A stretch of DNA of 64,000 nucleotides, from NCBI RefSeq assembly GCF_041505935.1, contig NZ_CP140110.1; one strand, given 5' to 3'. Every line of letters starts with the position of its first letter. Position 1 is the first letter of the stretch. A program made the translations under genes and the position numbers. The notes below the pieces were generated by a model. The model did not search any database and was not told the DNA's origin. It saw only the letters and a program-made list of their open reading frames with translations. Below, piece after piece: positions 1 through 7,938 of the stretch. The stretch comes from Fervidobacterium_A thailandense. GTDB lineage: Bacteria > Thermotogota > Thermotogae > Thermotogales > Fervidobacteriaceae.

Positions 1-1
1 C

Positions 2-604
2 CTCGTCTTCGACTCACGAGAAAAGAAATTCAGCGGCTCCTTTGACCTCATAGATCTTGAGAAAATTCCCGATGGTATTCTCTACGCAATAAAGGTTGGA
101 AATCGGTATATGGAAAAAAGCCTACTGGGGGACCCAGTATGGCAAAGACCGTTGTTTGGAAACAGAAAAATCCATGTTTTCAAGCGGCAGAGAAAGGTGA
201 TAAATTTATCAGAGCTGAGCATCTGGTTTTCTGATAGAGCATGTGATCGATCAAGATTGCGGTTATACAGATTTATTGATAGGCAAATCTGGTTTTGTAT
301 TAGATTAAAATCGCCACAGCCTGTTTCTGTCTTGGCTTTGTTTTTTATAAATGATAAGTTGGATGATTTTTTCTTTTGGTGTCCACGGCTTAAATTAGAT
401 CATATGAGCTATCTGCTTACCTTGGAAAGTCTCTACCAGGTTAGTAAGAATTATGAATTTCAGAATCACTCAAAGTCCTTTCTAACGGTACGAGTCTACG
501 TTGATGGGATAAAGGTAGCTACTAATTCGCTTGAATTCGTGGAACTCAATTATGTGACTTTGCGGGTTACTCGAAGTCAGTTTTTCTGGTATAATCGTCG
601 TTGA
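2..604 (+). CDS. Hypothetical protein, 5' end outside the window
   Basis: An open frame enters from the left edge in phase and stops at 604, giving about 200 visible residues. An ATG at 110 is the first methionine, but the frame is open upstream of it, so the true start is probably outside the window. I recognise no domain. The product is rich in aromatic and basic residues (for example the end SQFFWYNRR) and has no clear membrane segment. The region is more AT-rich than the rest of the window, as is the next gene. Confidence is moderate that it is coding and nil for function. Confidence 0.5.
   Translation, partial: LVFDSREKKFSGSFDLIDLEKIPDGILYAIKVGNRYMEKSLLGDPVWQRPLFGNRKIHVFKRQRKVINLSELSIWFSDRACDRSRLRLYRFIDRQIWFCIRLKSPQPVSVLALFFINDKLDDFFFWCPRLKLDHMSYLLTLESLYQVSKNYEFQNHSKSFLTVRVYVDGIKVATNSLEFVELNYVTLRVTRSQFFWYNRR
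587..595 (+). promoter_or_regulatory. Candidate extended -10 promoter for the CPBP gene
   Basis: TGGTATAAT lies inside the last codons of the preceding ORF, 71 bases before the CPBP start codon. The same nonamer occurs upstream of several other transcription units in this window. No convincing -35 hexamer is visible. Because the site also encodes Trp-Tyr-Asn in the upstream ORF, it could be coincidence. Confidence 0.4.
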
Positions 605-665
605 AAGATCATTTCGAGCTCTTGCTGAGTTTAGAGGAGGAGACTGAGGAGAGCTGTTTTGACCT

Positions 666-1601
666 ATGTTATTAGTCAAAATATTTATTCTCATTAGTTT
701 AGTGGGTTTGCTCGCGTTTTTGAAATCGAAGTTCTACGTTATTTTTCTAATAACCTCGAAAAGTCTTTATAAATTTGAAATTTTGAGTGGCCGAATAACT
801 GGTCGGTATAGTGATTTCAGTCCTTATTTTGAATATCAATTCAAAATGAACGATTTTTTTGAAGTAGCCTTCGCATTACTTTTTATACATACGATTTTCT
901 ACTTTCCGCTATACGTTGCTTCCAAAAGGTTGTTTGCATCGGATCGTCAGCACGATGAAAGCCTGCTACAGAAAGTTACCTTGTCATTGCTTAAAATACT
1001 CTTGTTAACGGTGGCTGTTACACTCATATCGAGAGTGTTCCAATTAGGTTTTTTCAAGAACTACTTGACTTTTAATTTTTCGAGACAGTATCTACGCGAG
1101 AACTTCCTGATATACGTGTTGAAGGCTTTCGATGACTCCCAAGTTGGCTTTTGGGAAGAACTGACGGCAAGGAAGATCATACTCGAGGGACTGATCTCAA
1201 GTATTGGATTTTCAAGAGGTTTTTGGTTAGCAAATTTTGTCTTTTCATTTTTCCATATCTTTGTCGCATTCGAAAAGTCACAAAATATAATCGAGTTATT
1301 GGTGGTAATGTTAAACTATGTTTTGCTGTCGGTAGTAATATCGACTGTATACATTCGTTCTCGGTCAGTTTTTTGCGCTGGGGTGTTTCACGCAGTAACG
1401 AATTTTGTGGAAGGCGTTTACCGTCCAATCGGACAAAAATTTCCTTGGTCAATGCGTGAAGCGGTGGTGCTAATGGGAAACCATTGGGTGTTGTTTGGAA
1501 TCCTCATTTACTTGCTACACCCTGTGATTGAAATAGTGGGGGAACGTGTGACCCCTTCAGAAAAATATTCAGAAAGATGGGACATTAAACTGTTATCCTG
1601 A
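666..1601 (+). CDS. CPBP family intramembrane glutamic-type endopeptidase (CAAX protease/Abi family)
   Basis: A polytopic membrane protein of 311 residues carrying the three CPBP signature motifs: EExxxR (E164, E165, R169 in FWEELTAR), FxxxH (F193, H197) and HxxxN (H242, N246). These residues form the active site of the Rce1/Abi metal-independent or glutamate-type intramembrane proteases. At least six hydrophobic stretches are visible, starting with an N-terminal helix. Family members process prenylated proteins in eukaryotes and are linked to bacteriocin immunity or peptide processing in bacteria; the substrate here is unknown. The frame is closed by a stop just upstream of 666, and the nearest GGAG is about 14 nt from the ATG, so the ribosome site is weak. 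Base composition is AT-rich compared with the bulk of the window. Confidence 0.85.
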   Translation: MLLVKIFILISLVGLLAFLKSKFYVIFLITSKSLYKFEILSGRITGRYSDFSPYFEYQFKMNDFFEVAFALLFIHTIFYFPLYVASKRLFASDRQHDESLLQKVTLSLLKILLLTVAVTLISRVFQLGFFKNYLTFNFSRQYLRENFLIYVLKAFDDSQVGFWEELTARKIILEGLISSIGFSRGFWLANFVFSFFHIFVAFEKSQNIIELLVVMLNYVLLSVVISTVYIRSRSVFCAGVFHAVTNFVEGVYRPIGQKFPWSMREAVVLMGNHWVLFGILIYLLHPVIEIVGERVTPSEKYSERWDIKLLS

Positions 1602-1667
1602 ACCTTAACTATTTCGGAACTTGTGATGTCGTACGGAGTGCACTGGACCGGGGCCACATTTGGTTTA

Positions 1668-2537
1668 CTAAGAATGGGAATCTTTGGACCTTAGCAAGGA
1701 ATTTAGCGATATAGCAAGGATAATAAGTATCATTCCCAAAATTTGGTAAGCTCTCAGCACCTCATTTCGTACAAGGTTCCCAGCAACAACGGATACTACG
1801 GTCGTTAGATTTGCAAAGAGTGAGGAGACAGTTGGCGAAACCTTACTGAGCATAAAGTTCACAAGGAAGAACGCTACCACGGAGGAGAGTATTCCCAGAT
1901 AAAGGGCAGAGACAATCACGGGAGCCTGGAGTGTCAATTTAAACTGACCGGACACTAAGCTCAAAAATAGGAAGAAAATGAAACCGGTAATCATCATGAA
2001 GAACGTTATTTCCTCCGGTTTGAATTCCGATGAAAGCTTTCTCGATGAAATGTTGTAAAGTGCAGCGGAAAAGACGGCACCGAGTATGAGAAATTTTCCC
2101 AGCAGTCCTTGGAAGCTGAATTGACTAAACCCGATTATTAAGGAAACACCGAAAAAGCTCATTAATCCGAAGAGGTACTGGTACCACCTCACACGTTCTT
2201 TCAGTAACACGGGACTCAGAAGCATAACCACTATGGGAATAATCGCAATAAGCATGCCTGCCTCCGAAGAGGTTGTAAACCTAAGACCGTTAGTTTCAAA
2301 AGTAAAGTACAGCACCGGTTGAAAGATGACCACCCGCCAAAGTTTCCAGTAAGGCTTTCTTGAGAGTTTGATGATTCTGAGCAGACTGAGGATCATTACA
2401 GCGATTGTTGCAACGAAGAAACGGTACGTGAGGAACGTGTAAGGATGAACGTAGTCAAGGGCGTTTTTGGTAAAGAGAAATGAAAGGCCGAATATGAACG
2501 ATATTGATAAGCCCGATATGATAACCGAAAGGCTCAA
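1668..2537 (-). CDS. EamA/DMT family transporter
   Basis: A 289-residue protein with about ten hydrophobic helices arranged as two similar halves, the pattern of the drug/metabolite transporter superfamily (EamA). Typical features are the first-helix motif with FLFTKNAL, the KERVRWYQYLFG turn between halves, and a second half ending in a basic cytoplasmic tail. Such proteins export amino acids, nucleobases or other metabolites; the substrate cannot be read from sequence. The TTG start is chosen because AGGAGGCGAT sits 5-8 nt upstream. It lies downstream of the terminator of the glycine-cleavage operon, with about 70 bp in which a promoter could sit, and is convergent with the CPBP gene. Confidence 0.85.
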   Translation of the reverse strand: MSLSVIISGLSISFIFGLSFLFTKNALDYVHPYTFLTYRFFVATIAVMILSLLRIIKLSRKPYWKLWRVVIFQPVLYFTFETNGLRFTTSSEAGMLIAIIPIVVMLLSPVLLKERVRWYQYLFGLMSFFGVSLIIGFSQFSFQGLLGKFLILGAVFSAALYNISSRKLSSEFKPEEITFFMMITGFIFFLFLSLVSGQFKLTLQAPVIVSALYLGILSSVVAFFLVNFMLSKVSPTVSSLFANLTTVVSVVAGNLVRNEVLRAYQILGMILIILAISLNSLLRSKDSHS

Positions 2538-2606
2538 AGTATCGCCTCCTTGTTCAATCGTTGCGTAGTCTTTTTAGTGGAATCTAAGTGCAATTTAAGA
2601 GGATTC

Positions 2607-2630
2607 AAAAAACCCCGCCAAAGGCGGGGT
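2607..2630 (-). terminator. Rho-independent terminator of the gcv-aminotransferase operon
   Basis: Perfect 7-bp arms (CCCCGCC / GGCGGGG) with a 3-nt loop, followed in the leftward direction by a run of six T. It lies 19 bp beyond the aminotransferase stop codon. Confidence 0.92.
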
Positions 2631-2648
2631 AGCATATTTTTTCAATTC

Positions 2649-3773
2649 TCAAGAGTTCAAGAATTCTTCAAGTCTTCTGAATCCTTCCTCCAGATTCTCA
2701 AGCGATGTGGCAAAGCTGATTCTCACAAAGCCAGGCATGTCGAACGCACTGCCCGGTACGGTGGCGACCATTTTCTCCTCCAAGAGTCTGTGGCAAAATT
2801 CTTCATCGTCACCGTCAACTTTGAAGAACAGGTAAAACGCTCCTTTTGGTTCAACAAACTCGAGTCCGAGCTGTTTGGCCCTGTTAACGACAAATTCACA
2901 ACGCTTTTTGAACTCGGCGATCATGTAAGAGTTGTCCGTTTTACACGCTTCGATAGCTGCGTATTGTGCTATCGTGTTGATATTGGATGCAACGTGGCTC
3001 TGGATTTTTGAGACTCTCTTCTTAATTTCCTTATTCTTTGTGGCTGTGTAACCGACTCGCCAACCGGTCATTGCGTGCGATTTGCTGAAGGCGTTGACGT
3101 ATATCAGAAGCTCTGGTTTAACAAGGCCGTAGAGTGAACGGTGCGTTCCAACGTAGACCAGTTCATCGTACACCTCATCTGTAACAACGTAAACGTTATT
3201 CTCGTTTGCAATGTGTGCGATCGTTTCGAGCGTTTCCTGAGTGTAAATGACTCCGGAAGGATTGTTCGGGGAATTGACCACAATGGCTTTCGTTCTGGGA
3301 CTCAGATGCTGAAGTATTTCCTCCTTTGTCGGCACAAATCCGTTCTCGTAACGAGTGCGTAAAACGACCGGTTTACCCCTGACCAGGTGTATCTGTGCCG
3401 GGTAGCTTACCCAGTACGGTGCGAAGAGCAAAACTTCATCACCTTCGTCGAGAATGGCAGCAAACGCATTGAAAAGTGCTTGTTTTCCGCCATTTGAAAC
3501 GACGATTTCATCTGGTGAAAACTCAACTCCTTTTTTCGTTTTAAGGTACTCGGAGATTGCATGCCGCAACTCCGGGATACCATCGCTGTCGGTGTACTTT
3601 GTCAGGCCCTTTTCGAGAGCTTCGAAGGCCTTTTCAACGATCGGTCGCGGAGTTTGGAAGTCTGGTTCGCCTGCAGTGAGGTTGATAACCGGTTTCCCTT
3701 CCGATTTTAGCTTTTTTGCAAGAGAGTCTATCTGCAAAGTTTTGGATGGTGTGATCAGTTCCGTGGGATGCAT
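2649..3773 (-). CDS. aspC: Pyridoxal phosphate-dependent aminotransferase, aspartate aminotransferase type (class I)
   Basis: A 374-residue fold-type I aminotransferase. Visible motifs are the substrate-binding LTAGEPDFQTP near the N-terminus, SPNNPSG around the PLP asparagine, the TDEVYDELVY segment with the PLP-binding Asp/Tyr, and SKSHAMTGWRVGY with the Schiff-base lysine. The family transfers an amino group between aspartate or other amino acids and 2-oxoglutarate; exact specificity is not certain. The longer reading frame upstream is rejected because GAGGTGAT, which overlaps the gcvPB stop, lies a normal distance before the ATG at 3773. It is the last gene of the gcvT-gcvPA-gcvPB operon, suggesting coupling of glycine breakdown with amino-group transfer. 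Confidence 0.93.
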   Translation of the reverse strand: MHPTELITPSKTLQIDSLAKKLKSEGKPVINLTAGEPDFQTPRPIVEKAFEALEKGLTKYTDSDGIPELRHAISEYLKTKKGVEFSPDEIVVSNGGKQALFNAFAAILDEGDEVLLFAPYWVSYPAQIHLVRGKPVVLRTRYENGFVPTKEEILQHLSPRTKAIVVNSPNNPSGVIYTQETLETIAHIANENNVYVVTDEVYDELVYVGTHRSLYGLVKPELLIYVNAFSKSHAMTGWRVGYTATKNKEIKKRVSKIQSHVASNINTIAQYAAIEACKTDNSYMIAEFKKRCEFVVNRAKQLGLEFVEPKGAFYLFFKVDGDDEEFCHRLLEEKMVATVPGSAFDMPGFVRISFATSLENLEEGFRRLEEFLNS

Positions 3774-3780
3774 TCTACGA

Positions 3781-5214
3781 TCACCTCTTGAATCTGAACA
3801 CCGGGTATTTCGTCGCGCTGACGTCATCAAGGCGTCGCACCGGTGTGGTGTACGGAGCACCTTTCACCAATTGTGGATTTTCTTGTGCTTCTTTCGCAAT
3901 CCTTTCCATCGCTTCCACAAAAGTGTCCAACGTTTGCTTACTTTCAGTTTCCGTAGGTTCAATCATCATTGCCTCGTGGACGATAAGTGGGAAGTAAATC
4001 GTTGGAGCATGCAAACCGTAATCAAGCAAGCGTTTGGCGATATCGAGTGTCTTGACCCCGGTTTTCTTTGCGAATTCTTCGTTATCAATGACAAACTCAT
4101 GCATGCATATTCTGTCGTACGCGATTTTGAAGGTCTTTGAAAGTTTTACCCTAAGGTAGTTCGCGTTGAGAACGGCCATGTCACTGACGTGTTTTAAACC
4201 TTTACCGCCCATGGTGAGGATGTAAGTGTACGCTTTTACGAGAACTAAGAAGTTTCCGTAGAACGTACGCACCATTCCGATGCTCTTTGGCAAGTTGTAA
4301 TCCAGTTCGTACTTTTCACCGGATTTTCGTACAACGGGTACTGGCAAATACGGAGCCAATCGCGCTTTCACACCAATAGGCCCGCTACCTGGTCCACCCA
4401 TACCATGTGGCGTGCTAAACGTTTTGTGCAGGTTCAAGTGAACTATATCAAATCCCATGTCACCCGGCCTTGTGCGGCCCATTATCGCGTTGAGGTTCGC
4501 ACCGTCGTAGTAGAGCAGGGCACCCACATCGTGTGCCATTTTGGCTATCGTCAGTATGTCTTTTTCGAAAAGACCGAGCGTATTTGGATTAGTGAGCATT
4601 ATTACCGCAACGGTATCATCCAAGTGTTTCTTCAGTTCTTCAAGATCCACGCACCCATCCGGTCCGGATTTGATTTCGATTACCTCAAATCCCGCCATCG
4701 CAGCTGAGGCTGGATTCGTTCCATGTGCGCTGTCCGGAACGATTACTTTTTTGCGTTTCTCGAGTTCGCCGATGTCTTCAAAATACGCGCGTGCGATGAG
4801 AAGTCCTGTGAGTTCACCGTGGGCACCGGCGGCCGGTTGCAACGTCATGTCGTCAGTACCGGTGATTTCACAAAGGAGTTCTTTGAGATGTCCCATCAGT
4901 TGTACTGCACCCTCGATTGTTTCGCGTGGTTGGAACGGGTGAAGTTGGGTAAATAGCATTGCCATGTCTTCGTTTATTTTAGGATTGTACTTCATTGTAC
5001 ATGAGCCAAGCGGATAAAACCCGCGGTCGACGGAATAGTTTTTCAAAGCGAGGTTTGTGTAATGCCTAACGACGTCCACTTCCGAAACTTCCGGAAGCAT
5101 CGGTGGATCTTTTCTAAGGAGGTGTTCAGGGACATTGCAACCGGAGTCTGGCACGTCGTACGCTGGCAGTTCGTAACCTTTTCTTCCAGGTTTTGAGCGC
5201 TCGAAGATGGTCAT
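3781..5214 (-). CDS. gcvPB: Glycine dehydrogenase (decarboxylating) subunit 2
   Basis: A 477-residue C-terminal half of the glycine cleavage P protein, which decarboxylates glycine with PLP and passes the aminomethyl group to lipoyl-GcvH. The PLP-lysine segment HLNLHKTFSTPHGMGGPGSGP is present, as is the AHGTNPASA loop. Thermophiles such as Thermotoga carry P protein as two chains, as here. The start codon overlaps the gcvPA stop (ATGA), so the two subunits are translationally coupled and presumably made in equal amounts. Its own stop overlaps the ribosome binding site of the following aminotransferase gene. Confidence 0.97.
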   Translation of the reverse strand: MTIFERSKPGRKGYELPAYDVPDSGCNVPEHLLRKDPPMLPEVSEVDVVRHYTNLALKNYSVDRGFYPLGSCTMKYNPKINEDMAMLFTQLHPFQPRETIEGAVQLMGHLKELLCEITGTDDMTLQPAAGAHGELTGLLIARAYFEDIGELEKRKKVIVPDSAHGTNPASAAMAGFEVIEIKSGPDGCVDLEELKKHLDDTVAVIMLTNPNTLGLFEKDILTIAKMAHDVGALLYYDGANLNAIMGRTRPGDMGFDIVHLNLHKTFSTPHGMGGPGSGPIGVKARLAPYLPVPVVRKSGEKYELDYNLPKSIGMVRTFYGNFLVLVKAYTYILTMGGKGLKHVSDMAVLNANYLRVKLSKTFKIAYDRICMHEFVIDNEEFAKKTGVKTLDIAKRLLDYGLHAPTIYFPLIVHEAMMIEPTETESKQTLDTFVEAMERIAKEAQENPQLVKGAPYTTPVRRLDDVSATKYPVFRFKR

Positions 5215-6536
5215 TTCTTCATCACCTCAACAAGCTTGTCCATTGATTCTTTCGTGTTCACTTCCGTGGCACATACGAGAGCAGATGGACCGAGTTCTTT
5301 GTAAACCCTGTCGATCGGGATGGGACCGAGGATACCGTTTTTAGCCATCTCGTGCCACCTATTCCGGTAATCATCGGGGACTCTTACAACAAACTCGTTG
5401 AAGAACTCACCGCTGAAAATTTTTGCAAATCCGGCTTCCTCAAGCTTTTTGGCCAGGTAATGTGCGTTATTATACGAACGGTATGCTACCTCCCTCAATC
5501 CCTGCGGGCCCATGACCGAGAGATAGATTGCGTTGATGAGAGCAATGTAAGCCTGGTTGGAGCAAATATTTGACGTGGCCTTTTCGCGTCGTATGTGTTG
5601 TTCCCTTGTTTGGAGAATCATGACGTAACCGATCTTTCCCTCTAAATCCTTGGTCTGACCGATTAGCCTACCTGGCATTTTCCTAACGTGCTTTTCAAGT
5701 GTTGTGAAGAATCCTATTCCAGGACCTCCCAGGTTGGGTGTGACACCCAAGGACTGACCTTCACCAATGACGATGTCGGCACCGAACTTTCCGGGTGCTT
5801 CTAAGAGAGCGAGTGATACCGGTTCGGCCACCACGATGAAGACAACGTTCTGAGGTATGAGTGAACGGATTGCCTTTAAGTCTTCGATGAAACCGAAGAA
5901 GTTTGGATAAGCAACGGCTACAGCGGCCGTTTCGTCGTCCAGCTTTGCTTTCAGTTCATCGAGGTTTACCGTTCCAAGTTCGGTGTATCCGAGTTCCTCG
6001 ATCTTTATCCCAATTGGCTTTGTGTACGTTCTTGCAACGGTTCGATACTCCGGGTTTATGGTCCTGGCTACGAGCATTTTGTACTTTCCCGTGATGCGCG
6101 TGGCCATGAGCAAACTCTCGGCAAACGAACTTGCACCATCGTACATTGAGGAATTCGCAACTTCCATGCCTGTGAGTTCACACATCATTGTCTGGTATTC
6201 AAAGAGCATTTGAAGTGTACCTTGTGAAACTTCGGCTTGGTACGGTGTGTAGGCTGTGACGAAGTTTGGATTGGCGGCGAGGTGCTTCACCACAGTTGGA
6301 ATATAGTGGTAGTAAATACCGGCACCGAGGAAAACAAATTCTGGTTCAAATGTTTTATTCTTCCGGGCAAGTTCTTCCACAAGCTTCCTAACGGTGAACT
6401 CATCTTTGCCATCGGGAATGTTGTAGCCGTCTATCGTTTTTGGAACATCAATGAACAAATCATCTATACTCCCAACGCCAATTTCTTGGAGCATCTCCTT
6501 TATCTCTTCTTCAGTGTGTGGAATGTACCGATGCAC
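5211..6536 (-). CDS. gcvPA: Glycine dehydrogenase (decarboxylating) subunit 1
   Basis: A 441-residue N-terminal-type subunit of the glycine cleavage P protein. It begins HRYIPHTEEEIKEML, as GcvPA proteins do, and contains the glycine-rich GEGQSLGVTPNLGGPGIGFF loop. It forms a heterotetramer with GcvPB. The longest frame starts with GTG at 6545, but GGAGGTG overlaps that codon; the GTG at 6536 has a correct 6-nt spacing and is preferred. Only about 20 bp separate it from the gcvT stop, which leaves no room for gcvH, the gene found between gcvT and gcvPA in Thermotoga maritima as I remember it. Confidence 0.95.
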   Translation of the reverse strand: MHRYIPHTEEEIKEMLQEIGVGSIDDLFIDVPKTIDGYNIPDGKDEFTVRKLVEELARKNKTFEPEFVFLGAGIYYHYIPTVVKHLAANPNFVTAYTPYQAEVSQGTLQMLFEYQTMMCELTGMEVANSSMYDGASSFAESLLMATRITGKYKMLVARTINPEYRTVARTYTKPIGIKIEELGYTELGTVNLDELKAKLDDETAAVAVAYPNFFGFIEDLKAIRSLIPQNVVFIVVAEPVSLALLEAPGKFGADIVIGEGQSLGVTPNLGGPGIGFFTTLEKHVRKMPGRLIGQTKDLEGKIGYVMILQTREQHIRREKATSNICSNQAYIALINAIYLSVMGPQGLREVAYRSYNNAHYLAKKLEEAGFAKIFSGEFFNEFVVRVPDDYRNRWHEMAKNGILGPIPIDRVYKELGPSALVCATEVNTKESMDKLVEVMKK

Positions 6537-6556
6537 CGTGTACACCTCCTAAAATT

Positions 6557-7849
6557 TTAGCTCTTTTTTCTCACGCTACCACGGTAGAACGGTGTTTTCA
6601 CAATAGTTGCATCGATGTACTTGTCCCGTATGAGGATCTGAACAGTATCACCCAATTTAATACCGGCGTCTACCATCACGAACGCGATTGGTTTTTCGAG
6701 TGTTGGAGAGAACGTCCCACTTGTAACGTGTCCTACTTCTTTTCCATCTTTGAATACCTGCATTCCGTGTCTGGGGATGAGCTTGGAATCGAGGGTAACA
6801 CCTCTAAGCCTGCGTTTCAGACCCTCTTCTTTCTGTTTCAACAACGCTTCTTTTCCATGGAAATCGGCCTTTTCAAATTTTACCGCCCAGCCAATTCCGG
6901 CCTCCAGCGGCGTTACTGTTTCGTCCATGTCGTTTCCGTAAAGTAGCAAACCGGCTTCGAGTCTCAGAACATCGCGCGCACCAAGCCCAGCGGGTTTGAC
7001 ACCGATTTCTATCAGCTTACGCCACACGATGGGAGTCTCGCTGGCCGGTAGGTACAACTCGAAACCATCCTCGCCCGTGTAACCGGTTCTGGAGACGATG
7101 CCCCTGATTCCACATACCGTGGCCTCGGCAAACGAATAATAACCGATCGTCTCAAGGTCCACGTCCACCAACGGTTGTAGTGTTTCCTGAGCTTTCGGAC
7201 CTTGGACGGCGATCAAACCGGTTTCGTCGGAAACATTTTTAAGTTCAACGTTGAAATCTTTCGAGAGCTTCGCCAAGTGGTTGAAATCCTTCTCTATGTT
7301 AGCCGCGTTGACTACAAACATCACTTTTTCTGGACTGATTTTGTATACGAGTAAATCATCGACGAAGCCACCGTTTTCGTTACACATCGCGGTGTAGATT
7401 ACATCACCTACAGGAATGGATGCAAAGTCGTTAGTGACAACGTAATCTGCAAACCTTACCGCATCCGGTCCTTCGGCTATGAATTCACCCATGTGCGATA
7501 CGTCGAACATGCCCACGTTCTTACGTACGTTTAAAACTTCTTGCACGATTCCTTCGTACTGGAGTGGCATATAGAAACCAGCGAATTCCACGATTTTCGC
7601 ACCGAGTTTAACGTGATCTTCGTACAGTGGTGTGTACTTCACTCCTTTTCCCTCCCCTTGCAATATCGAGGCCGCTTCTTCGTACTTGTCCTCTGGCACG
7701 AGGATCTCGCATTGAACACTACTGCCGAAAATTGGATGGACGAAGAGGTCGGTTTTTTGGATCAGAACCGGAATTCCGTACGCTTTTAAAAGTTTTTCAA
7801 CGATTTGCGCCTCGATTTCCCCAACGGTCGTTTTGATAATTTTCCACAT
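6557..7849 (-). CDS. gcvT: DUF2007-like domain fused to aminomethyltransferase (glycine cleavage T protein)
   Basis: The 430-residue product is about 67 residues longer at the N-terminus than typical GcvT. Residues 1-66 (MWKIIKTTVGEIEAQIV to ASILQGEG) look like a DUF2007 putative signal-transducing domain: a short alpha/beta unit with an 'EAQIVEKLLKAYGIPV' helix and a 'EILVPEDKYEEAASIL' ending. Residues 70-430 are a full T protein with FDVSHMGEF, NAANIEKD, SRTGYTGEDGFEL and a C-terminal PFYRGSVR, which transfers the aminomethyl carbon to tetrahydrofolate. The ATG at 7849 has a good GGGGAG site. A second GTG in frame at 7642 (codon 70) begins exactly where ordinary GcvT begins and has its own strong ribosome site. 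It heads the gcv operon. The function of the extra domain is unknown. Confidence 0.93.
   Translation of the reverse strand: MWKIIKTTVGEIEAQIVEKLLKAYGIPVLIQKTDLFVHPIFGSSVQCEILVPEDKYEEAASILQGEGKGVKYTPLYEDHVKLGAKIVEFAGFYMPLQYEGIVQEVLNVRKNVGMFDVSHMGEFIAEGPDAVRFADYVVTNDFASIPVGDVIYTAMCNENGGFVDDLLVYKISPEKVMFVVNAANIEKDFNHLAKLSKDFNVELKNVSDETGLIAVQGPKAQETLQPLVDVDLETIGYYSFAEATVCGIRGIVSRTGYTGEDGFELYLPASETPIVWRKLIEIGVKPAGLGARDVLRLEAGLLLYGNDMDETVTPLEAGIGWAVKFEKADFHGKEALLKQKEEGLKRRLRGVTLDSKLIPRHGMQVFKDGKEVGHVTSGTFSPTLEKPIAFVMVDAGIKLGDTVQILIRDKYIDATIVKTPFYRGSVRKKS
7640..7657 (-). promoter_or_regulatory. Internal ribosome binding site and GTG start inside gcvT
   Basis: GGGGAGGG followed by a 7-nt spacer (AAAAGGA) and GTG at 7642, in frame with gcvT. 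The encoded sequence from here, VKYTPLYEDH, matches the normal N-terminus of stand-alone GcvT. Initiation here would give a 361-residue conventional T protein in addition to the long fusion. Seen in sequence; use in the cell is inference. Confidence 0.6.
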
Positions 7850-7902
7850 GTTCGCTCCCCACCACAGAGTTTTGATAAAACAAAACGATTTGCTTTACTA
7901 AC

Positions 7903-7911
7903 ATTGTACCA
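7903..7911 (-). promoter_or_regulatory. Candidate extended -10 promoter of the gcv operon
   Basis: Reads TGGTACAAT on the minus strand, about 54 bp before the gcvT ATG. The implied leader is only some 45-50 nt, too short for a glycine riboswitch. No strong -35 element is evident. Confidence 0.55.
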
Positions 7912-7938
7912 TGGTAGGAAAAGTAGGAGAAATCCGTT

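Noticed and set aside
3774..3860. Extended N-terminus of the aminotransferase
   Set aside because: This segment lies inside gcvPB and has no ribosome site; GAGGTGAT before 3773 defines the start.
7640..7849. DUF2007 and gcvT as two separate genes split by a sequencing error
   Set aside because: The frame is continuous with no stop between the two parts, so I annotate one fused gene; the internal start is reported instead. Only raw reads could settle this.
7904..7918. Palindrome around TACCATGGTA upstream of gcvT as a terminator
   Set aside because: There is no loop and no T run; the palindrome overlaps the candidate -10 element.
7850..7938. Possible glycine riboswitch upstream of the gcv operon
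   Set aside because: The implied leader between the candidate promoter and the ATG is only about 50 nt and shows no paired glycine-aptamer architecture.
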